Source: Clostridia bacterium
GTDB lineage: Bacteria > Bacillota > Clostridia > Oscillospirales > QAMX01
Direction of reading: 5' to 3'
Assembly (NCBI GenBank): GCA_017441705.1
Contig: JAFRWU010000077.1
Span: 1 to 51,488, forward strand
Length of the DNA: 51,488 nt
Shown: positions 16,144-24,363 of the stretch, one piece after another
Layout of the letters: each line of letters opens with the position of its first letter
Position numbering within the stretch: position 1 is the stretch's first letter
Position numbers and translations under genes: made by a program
The notes under the pieces: model-generated
Seen by the model: only the letters and a program-made list of their open reading frames with translations
Told to the model about the DNA's origin: nothing
Databases searched by the model: none

Positions 16144-17433
16144 TCAGGGAGCGGGAAGCGGGCCGGCGTCCAGGAGACGGACCGGTGTGGAACGGAGGAA
16201 GACCGCTTCCCCGCCGCCGTCGACCAGAAGGGAGGGGTCGTCATACCCTTCCAGCATGACATCTTCCCAGAGGATCTTTTTGTAGTTCCGGCAGAGGAGG
16301 ACGGGCCTGCCGCCCGCTCCCGGCCGGCAGGAGATACGGACGCGGCTCAGACGGTATTCCACCCGGTCTTCCGCGCCGCCCCAGAGGATGCCGGTATCGG
16401 TAAGATCTTCAAAAGAACATTCCTCGAACGAGACGGAGGCGAGGGGACGGTTGGTGCACCACCGGTGCTTCCCGTCGAATTCCAGAAGGATGAGCTGATC
16501 CGCACCGGAAAAGGAACAGTTCCGGAACAGAATATCGCCGGGGGTCCTGCGGATCTCGGCCCGGTAATCGCAGTAGTAGTTAAAGGCGGTGTGCGCCCGG
16601 TGGCGGCAGGAAGCGTCGGTGGGAAGCGAGAGCTCTTTCCGCCGGCCGGCGAGGCTCCCGCGGAACCCGAAGGAGGAGGGCCCCGCGGAACGGCAGTTCT
16701 CTACGCGCACGTGGTTGCCGCCGAAGCGGAAGACGCTGCACGCCGTCTGGAAGTCACAGTTCCTCACCGTGACGTCGTGATTGTCAAACCCCGCGATGCA
16801 GTCGTCTCCGGTGTGGAACAGGGAATCCTCGATCAGGACGTTGTCGCAGGTGCGCACGTCGAATCCGTCGTGACCGCCGTAAACCGCGAGGTTCCGGGCC
16901 GTTATGTCCTGACAGCCGAAAAGCGCGTGGCACCAGTTGGAGGAATCCAGAAAGGTGTAGCCGGAAAACCTGACGCCCCGGCAGTTCCAGAAGGAGAATC
17001 CGTGCGGGCCGCGGTAGTCCTCCTCTCCTTCCGGGTCGTATACGTCGGAGCCCCAGAAATAGGAGCCCTTCTCGCCGGTGACGGCGATGTCCTCCGCGTC
17101 GAAGGCGCGGATCAGGCCATTCGACCAGCGGGACAGCGGATCGGCCGAGCGGGCAGTGCCGGGCGGGACCTTCCCGGGAAGCGGTTCCAGAAGATCGCTG
17201 CGGAAAGAATCGTAATCGGCGGGATCGCGGCTCCCGCGGAGGACCGCGCCGCTTTCGAGATAGAGCTCCACGCGGCTTCTGAGACGTACGGCACCGGTCA
17301 GGAAGACGCCGCACGGAATGACGACCCGCCCGCCGCCGGCCAGGAAACAGGCATCGATCGCGTTCTGTATCGCCGCGGTCTGCACCCGGTCCGAGACCGC
17401 GGCGCCGAAGTCCAGAATGGAAACGTTTTTCAT
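16144..17433 (-). CDS. GH28-like right-handed beta-helix protein
   Basis: A 429-residue parallel beta-helix of the polygalacturonase (GH28) type: an N-terminal cap with QNAIDACFLAGGGRVVIPCGVFLTGAV, then helix coils with GGHDGFDVRTCDNVLIEDSLFHTGDDCIAG. The GDDC core with the catalytic Asp pair is kept, but the NTDG motif reads GHDG and the usual GHG and RIK motifs are not found, so specificity may differ from pectin. No signal peptide, hence a cytoplasmic enzyme on oligosaccharides. ATG at 17433 has GGAGGAG six bases before it. Last gene of the six-gene operon, 31 bases after the isomerase-like gene. Confidence 0.78.
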   Translation of the reverse strand: MKNVSILDFGAAVSDRVQTAAIQNAIDACFLAGGGRVVIPCGVFLTGAVRLRSRVELYLESGAVLRGSRDPADYDSFRSDLLEPLPGKVPPGTARSADPLSRWSNGLIRAFDAEDIAVTGEKGSYFWGSDVYDPEGEEDYRGPHGFSFWNCRGVRFSGYTFLDSSNWCHALFGCQDITARNLAVYGGHDGFDVRTCDNVLIEDSLFHTGDDCIAGFDNHDVTVRNCDFQTACSVFRFGGNHVRVENCRSAGPSSFGFRGSLAGRRKELSLPTDASCRHRAHTAFNYYCDYRAEIRRTPGDILFRNCSFSGADQLILLEFDGKHRWCTNRPLASVSFEECSFEDLTDTGILWGGAEDRVEYRLSRVRISCRPGAGGRPVLLCRNYKKILWEDVMLEGYDDPSLLVDGGGEAVFLRSTPVRLLDAGPLPAP

Positions 17434-17464
17434 GCGCTTCTCCTCCACAGACGGGTTCGCCGGT

Positions 17465-18847
17465 TCAGATCAGATCGACTTCCAGTCCCAGGAGCCTTCC
17501 GAAATAGGCGATCGCTTCCCAGGATACGTCGTAAACCAGAACGCTGTGGTGAGTGGCGCCGGCTGCGGTCAACTCTTCCAGAAATTCCGCCACAGGGATC
17601 TCGGGCTTCATCCAGCCTCGCATGTTTCCGGCGAAACGGTCTTCGCCGGCGGGCGATTCCATGGTCACGGGGGCGAGGAAAAGCCGGAAATCCTCCCTGC
17701 TCCGGTATAGATTGACGAACACGGCGTTCCCCGCCCGGTAGCGCGCGTAGCCGACGACGGGGTCGGACGCCTCGCCGTAGATGAAATTCATGGTCTTCAG
17801 TTCTTTCTCCCCGTCGGCCAGAGCGTAGTTCATCTCGCCCATATGGCTCAGGAATAGAGTGTCGTGTTTCCAGTCGGGGCAGAAGATCTCCACGAAGGAC
17901 GCCTTCCCGGGGAAACCTTTCAGAAGTGCGCCGGTCAGGGCGGCGGTCATAACGTCTCCCTCGCCCGCGTAACCGATCCCTCTCTCCATGGCGCGGCAGG
18001 CTTCCATAAAGGGCATGACGTCGAGGCCAAGAGCGGGGGTGATATCCAGAAAGCTCGCGGTGAAGGCGCCGAGATTTTCTTTTTCCAGCCATTTCCGCAC
18101 CGCAAGTCCGTTCCGCGCGGTCAGAAGGTGGGAGGCTTCCTGATAGGGGATCAGCTTGATGCTGTCCTGAAGGTCGCGGGAAACTTCCGCCGAGACGTCG
18201 TCCTCGGAAACCTCGTCCTTCAGAGCTCGGAGAAGCGCCCCCTCCGCGCGGACCACCGTGACGCCGAAGCGCGTTCGGAGCTCCTCGTCGCCGATCAGGA
18301 AATCCCCCATGCCGGGGAAGGAACGCCCGATCAGACCGACCTTCATGCCGCTGAGCGCGCGGGCCGCGACCCCGGCTCGCAGGAATTCGGCCGTCCGGTC
18401 AAGAACGTCGGACGTGGGGAAGTGACCCGCGGCGATGGCGAAAGGTTTCCCGAGCCGGTTGAGAAGATTCCCCAGATCCATGACGCCGTGGATCCCGTGG
18501 CAGTAATTGATCTCGGCGGGATCCTGAGCGGGGCTGAAATCAAAGGTCTCGGTGGTGTCGAGGATCACCAGCGGGAGCGCCGTCCCGGCCAGGACCTCCG
18601 CCGATTCCAGAGAAGGCGAATAGGCAGCGTGCCAGGTGACGATCGCGTCGGCGCCCTCCCGCTCGAAGCGCGAAACGGCGGCCCGGAACTCCTCCTGCAG
18701 GCGGCAGAAGGGGCTTCTCACGACCTCGATCCCCCTGGCCTCGAAGGCTTGTGCCAGCGTTTCATAAAAGGGCTCGAGCCTGTGACGGGCGGGAAATCCG
18801 CTCTCGTCGTAAAGCGCGATGTAAAGGGGCAGAAATCCGATTTTCAT
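17465..18847 (-). CDS. L-fucose/L-arabinose isomerase-like protein
   Basis: A 460-residue protein of the fucose/arabinose isomerase superfamily: the N-terminal flavodoxin-like domains (KIGFLPLYIALYDESGF, VTWHAAYSPSL) and a C-terminal domain with CPDWKHDTLFLSHMGEMNY and THHSVLVYDVSWEAIAYFGRLLGLE. The His in LSHMGE and the terminal THH match metal-ligand positions of arabinose-isomerase-like proteins. These interconvert aldoses and ketoses; the neighbouring FGGY kinase would then phosphorylate the ketose. Shorter than canonical FucI. AAGGAGG precedes the ATG. Substrate unknown. Confidence 0.8.
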   Translation of the reverse strand: MKIGFLPLYIALYDESGFPARHRLEPFYETLAQAFEARGIEVVRSPFCRLQEEFRAAVSRFEREGADAIVTWHAAYSPSLESAEVLAGTALPLVILDTTETFDFSPAQDPAEINYCHGIHGVMDLGNLLNRLGKPFAIAAGHFPTSDVLDRTAEFLRAGVAARALSGMKVGLIGRSFPGMGDFLIGDEELRTRFGVTVVRAEGALLRALKDEVSEDDVSAEVSRDLQDSIKLIPYQEASHLLTARNGLAVRKWLEKENLGAFTASFLDITPALGLDVMPFMEACRAMERGIGYAGEGDVMTAALTGALLKGFPGKASFVEIFCPDWKHDTLFLSHMGEMNYALADGEKELKTMNFIYGEASDPVVGYARYRAGNAVFVNLYRSREDFRLFLAPVTMESPAGEDRFAGNMRGWMKPEIPVAEFLEELTAAGATHHSVLVYDVSWEAIAYFGRLLGLEVDLI

Positions 18848-18875
18848 GGGGTCGACCTCCTTGCGTTCTTTTGAT

Positions 18876-19901
18876 TCAGGCCTGCATCCCGAAAAGGCGC
18901 ACGGTGTTGCCGGCCATCACGTCCGCGATCTCGCGGCGGGTGAGTCCGGTCTTTTCGGCGGCTTTCCGGAAGGCCAGCAGTTCTTCGTACATAAAGGTAG
19001 TGATCCTGTCTCCGTCGTCGCTTTCCCGCATGTGGGGATCCCCCGAGACGTCGCCGTAAAGACCGCGGGGCACCACGTTGATATAGTTTCCGTTTTCGGT
19101 GACGCGGTACATGCGCATCTTGGTGATGGGCATGTCCGATCCGAAGAGGAGCCTTCCGGGACCCACCGCCCGGAGACAGGCGGTGATCGCGGGCTCAAAG
19201 GTGTTGGCGGTGAAATCGAAAAGCAGGTTCCGGCTGTTTTTCAGCGTGTCGAAGGCGTTCCCCAGGGCTTCGGCGGTGTAGGCGCGCCCGATGTGGGCGA
19301 CGATCACCTTCGCGTTCGGGTATTTTTCGTCGATTTCCATCAGCTGGGCGATATTTACCGGATCGGCGAGCCGCCCGTCCCGGGCGATGTGAAGCATGAC
19401 CTTCCCGCCGAGCTCGTCCATCAGGCGAAGCTGCGCCGGGGTGAGAAAATCATAGATGCGGATCTCTTTCGGCGGGATATAGGACGGGGCGTAGTTGAGA
19501 TAGGGCTTCACGCCGGAAAAACCGCGGGCAAAGGCCGCGCGGATCTCCTCCTCCCCCGTTTCGGGGCGGATGCAGAAGAAGGCCGGCAGTCCGGTCTTCC
19601 GGATCAGATCCTCCACGTAGGCGTTGCCGGCGGCAAGGTGACAGGTCGGCGTGGTCATCAGCACGGCGCGGACCTTTTTCCCCGGGAACATCGCCCGGTA
19701 AGAGGCCTCCAGATCCTCAAAGGTGCAGTCGGCCGCCACCAGATCGGGCCAGGAAACCAGGCTGTCAGGGCGCAGGAAGCCCTCCCGGCAGCGGGGCGTC
19801 CAGAGATGCACGTGACAGTCGACGATCGCGTCCGGCAGGAAATCGCGGAGAGTTTCTTCGTAGACTTCTCTGTCGCGCGGGGTGCTTTCGATTCCGAACA
19901 T
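18876..19901 (-). CDS. Amidohydrolase-2 family TIM-barrel metal-dependent hydrolase
   Basis: A 341-residue amidohydrolase-related protein. Motif DCHVHLW near residue 28 supplies the first metal ligands, ARDGRLADP and VAHIGRAY further His, and LLFGSDMP the conserved Asp. Relatives include lactonases, L-fuconolactone hydrolase and decarboxylases of the ACMSD group. In this operon, beside an oxidoreductase and a sugar isomerase-like protein, a sugar-lactone hydrolase is a reasonable guess but not proven. AGAGGGGGA precedes the ATG. Confidence 0.8.
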   Translation of the reverse strand: MFGIESTPRDREVYEETLRDFLPDAIVDCHVHLWTPRCREGFLRPDSLVSWPDLVAADCTFEDLEASYRAMFPGKKVRAVLMTTPTCHLAAGNAYVEDLIRKTGLPAFFCIRPETGEEEIRAAFARGFSGVKPYLNYAPSYIPPKEIRIYDFLTPAQLRLMDELGGKVMLHIARDGRLADPVNIAQLMEIDEKYPNAKVIVAHIGRAYTAEALGNAFDTLKNSRNLLFDFTANTFEPAITACLRAVGPGRLLFGSDMPITKMRMYRVTENGNYINVVPRGLYGDVSGDPHMRESDDGDRITTFMYEELLAFRKAAEKTGLTRREIADVMAGNTVRLFGMQA

Positions 19902-19941
19902 GGATCCCCCTCTTTTCTTTCAGGAGTTGATTTCAAACGCT

Positions 19942-21417
19942 TCAAAGGCTTTCCGGCGGTCTGCCCATTTCCTGAGCACGGGGCAAAAGCGCGCGGTATT
20001 TCCGCCCTTTTTCGGCGTAATAGGCGAAGAGCGCGGAGTCGGGAAGAGCGAGCGGACGGGTCTCGATCCGTTTCGCCGCCTCCCCGTAATCGCGGAAGCA
20101 GCCGTCGCTCACCGCGGCGATCAGGGCGGCGCCGGCCGCGGCGGCGTCGGCTTCCCGGGAAATCAGGATCTCGCACCCGGTGATATAGCCAAGGAGTTCG
20201 CACCAGAACCGGCTGCGGGAAGCGCCGCCGGTCATGGTCATCCGGCGGATCGGGACTCCGGCCTTCCGGAATTCGTCCAGGGTCAGAGCCGTTTCGAATC
20301 CCACGCCCTCCATCAGGGCGCGGGCGACGTCGTATTTGTCGCAGCGGAGGTCGAGGCCGGTCAGGGTCCCCTTCAGCTCGGGCATCCCGTGGGGGAAGCC
20401 GGCTCCCGCGAGATACGGGAAGAAGAAAAGACCCCGGGAAGAATCCAGGCGCGTCCCGGCCTCCCGGTCCATCACGGCGAAATCGTCGCCGATCACCCGC
20501 TTATACCATTTCAGGACCGAACCGGCGCTGGCGAGGGAGGCGATGGCGCCCCAGAGACCCGGGACCGGGTGGATGCCCGGCGCGAGGTACGAGGGGGTAT
20601 AAAGCGGCTTTCCCGTCACGCCCAGGACGACCCAGGCGGTGCCGGTGGCCAGAAGGAGATCGCCCTCGTGCACCGCGCCGACGCCGAGAGAGGCGCAGTA
20701 CTGGTCGTGGGCGCCGTTGTAGACGCGGACGCGGGGCGAAAGGCCGAATGCCGCCGCCGCTTCGGGAAGGAGGGTCCCGAGCGGGGCGCCCACCGGAAGC
20801 ACCTCCGGGAGCCGGTCGGACCCGAGGCCGATCGCGTCGAGGATCGCGGGATCGTAAGCTCCGGACCCGATGTCGAAGATCTGGCGGATCGCGGCGTTGG
20901 TGGGATCGGCGGCAACGCGGCCCGTGAGTCTGAGATTCATGAATTCCAGGGTGGAAACGAAATACGCGGCGTCCCGGAAAAGCCGCGGCTCGTGCCGCCG
21001 GAGCCAGAGGAGCTTGGCTGCGTCCAGCTCGGCGCCGGGACGCCATCCGGATTTCCGGTAGATCGCGTCGGCGCCGAGAGAATCCGAAAGCTCTTTCGCC
21101 TCCCGGGAAGCGCGTCCGTCCATCCAGGTCAGGGCAAGCCGGAGAGGATCGCCCCGCCGGTCGACCGGGAGCATGGTCGCGCCCTGGGTCGAAAGGGAAA
21201 GCGCGCCGATCTCCCCGGGATCGGGAAGCTTTCCGAGAGCTTCGGCGACAGCGTCCTTCGAGGCGCGCCACCAGTCCTCTGCGTTCTGTTCCACGCGGTT
21301 TTCCCCGGGGAAAATCAGTTCATATTCCCGGTAACCCCGGGAAAGGACCTTTCCTTCGCGGTCGATCACGGCCGTCTTGGCGCCGGTGGTCCCGACGTCC
21401 AGTCCGAGATAGAGCAC
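19942..21417 (-). CDS. FGGY-family carbohydrate kinase
   Basis: A 491-residue FGGY kinase with the N-terminal phosphate motif LGLDVGTTGAKTAVID, the middle domain, and the C-terminal FGGY signature region MTGGASRSRFWCELLGYITGCEI with the adenosine loop. Similar to xylulokinase in length and order; substrates in the family range from xylulose, ribulose and fuculose to glycerol. Start is GTG with AAAGGAG seven bases upstream. It follows the aminotransferase gene by 36 bases. Together with the isomerase-like gene it gives a ketose-phosphate route lacking a visible aldolase. Confidence 0.88.
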   Translation of the reverse strand: MLYLGLDVGTTGAKTAVIDREGKVLSRGYREYELIFPGENRVEQNAEDWWRASKDAVAEALGKLPDPGEIGALSLSTQGATMLPVDRRGDPLRLALTWMDGRASREAKELSDSLGADAIYRKSGWRPGAELDAAKLLWLRRHEPRLFRDAAYFVSTLEFMNLRLTGRVAADPTNAAIRQIFDIGSGAYDPAILDAIGLGSDRLPEVLPVGAPLGTLLPEAAAAFGLSPRVRVYNGAHDQYCASLGVGAVHEGDLLLATGTAWVVLGVTGKPLYTPSYLAPGIHPVPGLWGAIASLASAGSVLKWYKRVIGDDFAVMDREAGTRLDSSRGLFFFPYLAGAGFPHGMPELKGTLTGLDLRCDKYDVARALMEGVGFETALTLDEFRKAGVPIRRMTMTGGASRSRFWCELLGYITGCEILISREADAAAAGAALIAAVSDGCFRDYGEAAKRIETRPLALPDSALFAYYAEKGRKYRALLPRAQEMGRPPESL

Positions 21418-21453
21418 GGTTTCTCTCCTTTCGGCGAAGCGGGATGAAAAGGA

Positions 21454-22989
21454 TCAGAGAAGGTCGGCGATCAGAAGGGCCAGGGTCTCCAGAGCCTTTT
21501 CCGAAGAGGTCACCGGCGGCTTCAGGAGCACGGCCGGCGGACAGTCGGCCTTGTAAAGCTGGGCGCTGGCGTCCACGGCCCGTTCGTTGAGCTTTCCGGC
21601 AAAGGCGGCCGCTTTTCCCACGTCGGCGAAGTGAAGCCCGACCAGATGCCCGGCGCCTTCCACCCGGAGAAGCGTGTCCGGGTGCGCCTTCCGCGCCTCC
21701 TCCAGCGCTTCCCGGAAGAGGGAAGCGGCTCTTTCGACCCTCTTCCCGTTTTCCTTCATGTAGGTCATAGTGATGAGATAAGCGAGCGAGGCCAGCTCCT
21801 CCTGCCCGTTGGTGACCAGAGCGCCGAACTGATTCAGGTTGTCCATGGGGGCGGCGGCGAGGATCTTGCTCGCAGGGTATTCCCCGCCGGGGAACCCCTT
21901 GCCGATCACGGCGAAATCGGGCCGCAGCCCGTAATGACGGAAAAGGAAAAAGCCGTCGTACCACATACAGGACTGGATCTCGTCCACCAGGGTCGGGGTG
22001 TCGGTCTCACGGCACAGGGCGTAGGCTTTCCGGAGGAATTCTTCGGTCAGGCGGATCGCGCCGTAATTCATCAGGACCAGCTCGTGCAGGAAGCCGGCGG
22101 TTTTATACGGGCCTTCGTTATAAAGGCGGATCTTTTCTTCGAAATCCCGCTCGTCGTTGATCCCGACCGGAACGACCCTGTAGAGTCCCGCCTTTTCGAT
22201 GCCGGCGGCGAATCCGGGCCAGAGGCCGCGGAAGGTCTGGGTCAGGACGGTGGTGCCGTGATAATTCCCCGCGCGGCCTCCCTCCCGGTCGGCCATGACG
22301 AAAAAGACCGGGATCTTTCCCTCGTACGGAGGCGCGGGATAGGTGGGATCCAGACGGTAAAACCGCGCGAGCATCATTTTGACCCCGGCTTCCACCGCGA
22401 GGCTCCCGGTTTCCAGGTTGATCACCCGGTTGAGAAGATGCTCCTCCCGGGAGGAGACGAGGGACCGGAATCCCGCCTCATCCGACCAGGAAAGACCGTT
22501 CGCGGACTGGATCAGGCGCTTTTCCAGAAGACGGGTCACGTACCCGCGGGTGTTGTTGTGGGTGGCGTTGGGAACGCCCAGGGCGCGGGCGGCGTCGATC
22601 AGACGGTAGCCCGGGAAGCGGTGGCCGAGGGAGGCGTGATAATGCTCGCTTTTGCCGATCAGATAAAGCCGGCCGTCCTCGCCCACGCGGTAGGGACCGA
22701 AGCCCGCGACCGGCGCGGAGGATTTGTGCATGGCCTTCCGGAAGGAGTCGGTGGGCGCTCCGTCCTCTCCGTTTTCAAAGGGAGGAACGATCTGCTTCCC
22801 GATCTCGGAGAGCAGGGAATCCGCCTTCTCCTGCAGAGAGAGAGGATAAAAATCGATTTTTTCGTCGGCCAGACGGCGCGCCTCTCCCGGCGGAAGAAGC
22901 GAAAGCGCCTCGTTCGCGGCGACAACCGCGTCGGTATACGCTTTCCCCAAAAGGTCGGAAAGGGAAAGCTTCGGAGAGATATAGGCCAT
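21454..22989 (-). CDS. Class III (PLP-dependent) aminotransferase
   Basis: A 511-residue class III aminotransferase. LVDEIQSCMWYDGFF carries the Asp336-Glu-x-Gln block that binds the PLP pyridine nitrogen, and Lys364 in IGKGFPGGEYPASKIL is the Schiff-base lysine. The N-terminal 110 residues are longer than in typical omega-aminotransferases and unusual (LSLSDLLGKAYTDAVVAANEALSLLP). Substrate unknown; in a sugar operon an amino-sugar or an amino acid-linked keto-sugar is possible. It sits between the oxidoreductase and the FGGY kinase. Confidence 0.83.
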   Translation of the reverse strand: MAYISPKLSLSDLLGKAYTDAVVAANEALSLLPPGEARRLADEKIDFYPLSLQEKADSLLSEIGKQIVPPFENGEDGAPTDSFRKAMHKSSAPVAGFGPYRVGEDGRLYLIGKSEHYHASLGHRFPGYRLIDAARALGVPNATHNNTRGYVTRLLEKRLIQSANGLSWSDEAGFRSLVSSREEHLLNRVINLETGSLAVEAGVKMMLARFYRLDPTYPAPPYEGKIPVFFVMADREGGRAGNYHGTTVLTQTFRGLWPGFAAGIEKAGLYRVVPVGINDERDFEEKIRLYNEGPYKTAGFLHELVLMNYGAIRLTEEFLRKAYALCRETDTPTLVDEIQSCMWYDGFFLFRHYGLRPDFAVIGKGFPGGEYPASKILAAAPMDNLNQFGALVTNGQEELASLAYLITMTYMKENGKRVERAASLFREALEEARKAHPDTLLRVEGAGHLVGLHFADVGKAAAFAGKLNERAVDASAQLYKADCPPAVLLKPPVTSSEKALETLALLIADLL

Positions 22990-23010
22990 CGGGATTCCTC
23001 CTCGTTTTTG

Positions 23011-24153
23011 TCAGATTTCCGTGAGGGAAACGACTCTTCCCTCCCGGTGGGAAAGAAGGGCGGCGGTCTGCAGGCGATGGGAAAGGGCGGTCTCTTCGGG
23101 ACGCAGGAGGCCGAAGGCGGGCTCCCGCCCCTCCAGCTCCAGAAGGAAGGCGGCCCACATCTGCAGGATCGCGTCGGGGAAGCCGAATTCAAAGATGCCG
23201 CCGGTGACGGTGGGGATCATGGGCTTGTAGCCGACGCCCACGCGGCACCAGGCCTGCTCCTTGCCCCAGGAGTCGGTATAGAAAAAGGCGTTGGGATCGT
23301 CGGTGGTGAACCGGGCGGAGGATTTCAGCCCCAGGACCTCCAGAGACCAGCTGTTGGTCGCTCCGGGCATCAGGCGCATGGTGCGCATCACCAGAGGGAA
23401 GAGGTCGCCGTCGGCACCCCGGACGTCGGATACGAGAAGAGCGTTGTCCCAGGTCAGGCAGGGGGCTCTGCCGCCCTTGCCGTCCGGACGTTCCCGGATG
23501 ATCTTCGTAAGCTTCGCAAAGACGTTTTCGGGCGTCCATCCCATCCGGAAGGGAACGTGCTGGGTATGGATCCCCAGATCGCCCATGCATCCGTATTCGC
23601 CGTTCTTTTCCACCTGGCGCTTCCAGTTGACGGGCTTTTCGGGATCCATATCGCTGGAATGACAGAAGGAAGAACGCACCTCGATGATTTTTCCGAAGGC
23701 GTCCGCGCCGATCCGGCGGATCAATTCCTGGCATCCCGGGTAATAGGGGAACTCGCTGGAGCAGCGGACGACCAGCTCCGGATGCTTTTTGACGGCGGCC
23801 AGAATGCGGTCGTTCGCGGCTTTGTCGATGCCGAAGGGCTTTTCACCCAGCAGATGCTTGCCCGATTCCAGAACGTCGATATAGACTTTTTCGTGCAGAA
23901 GATGGGGGACCGCCGCGTAGATCGCGTCGATCCCGGGATCGGCCAGAAGATCCCGGTAGTCTTCGGAGCTGATCCTGACGGCGGGGAAATTGTCGCGGAA
24001 CCAGTCTCGCGCCGCGGGGTTTGGATCGGCGACGCCGACGATTTCGGGCTTCGCGATCCCGGAGGCAAGCTGACTCCATCTGGCGGCGGCGCCGGCGAAC
24101 TCCCGGCCCATCAGCCCGCATCCGATCACCCCGAAGCGGATCGTTTTTTTCAC
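23011..24153 (-). CDS. Gfo/Idh/MocA-family NAD(P)-dependent oxidoreductase
   Basis: A 380-residue protein with an N-terminal Rossmann fold (RFGVIGCGLMGREFA), the GVADPNP strand end, and the family EKPF motif (GEKPFGIDKAANDRIL) with the catalytic Lys. The C-terminal alpha/beta domain has the expected length. Enzymes of this family oxidise sugars, inositols or unsaturated uronates. Start is GTG with GGAGG upstream. First gene of the six-gene operon, right behind a perfect-consensus promoter. Confidence 0.9.
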   Translation of the reverse strand: MKKTIRFGVIGCGLMGREFAGAAARWSQLASGIAKPEIVGVADPNPAARDWFRDNFPAVRISSEDYRDLLADPGIDAIYAAVPHLLHEKVYIDVLESGKHLLGEKPFGIDKAANDRILAAVKKHPELVVRCSSEFPYYPGCQELIRRIGADAFGKIIEVRSSFCHSSDMDPEKPVNWKRQVEKNGEYGCMGDLGIHTQHVPFRMGWTPENVFAKLTKIIRERPDGKGGRAPCLTWDNALLVSDVRGADGDLFPLVMRTMRLMPGATNSWSLEVLGLKSSARFTTDDPNAFFYTDSWGKEQAWCRVGVGYKPMIPTVTGGIFEFGFPDAILQMWAAFLLELEGREPAFGLLRPEETALSHRLQTAALLSHREGRVVSLTEI

Positions 24154-24214
24154 GGTTTATCCCTCCTTCGGACGGGAAGACAGGCAGGGACCCGTCCCCT
24201 CCCGTTCCTTCAAA

Positions 24215-24243
24215 ATTATAACGCGGCGAAAATGCGGTGTCAA
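24215..24243 (-). promoter_or_regulatory. Perfect-consensus sigma-A promoter of the sugar operon
   Basis: Minus strand TTGACA, exact 17-base spacer, TATAAT. Such a strong core promoter in a catabolic operon implies control by a repressor or another later step; I found no clear operator palindrome. Confidence 0.9.
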
Positions 24244-24286
24244 TCGTTTTCCCGCCGAAAACGTCCTTTTGCCGGAGACGCTTCCC

Positions 24287-24315
24287 TTTACATCGCAGCT
24301 CCGGCGTGATAGAAT
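24287..24315 (+). promoter_or_regulatory. Promoter of the MetH-like gene
   Basis: TTTACA, 17-base spacer, TAGAAT, divergent from the sugar-operon promoter 43 bases away. Confidence 0.75.
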
Positions 24316-24363
24316 AACAGACGGGAAAACGCACGAATACTCTTCGGGGAAAGGAACCTTGTG

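Noticed and set aside
21631..24309. 892-residue open frame on the plus strand
   Set aside because: Antisense to the aminotransferase and oxidoreductase genes, both with clear family motifs.
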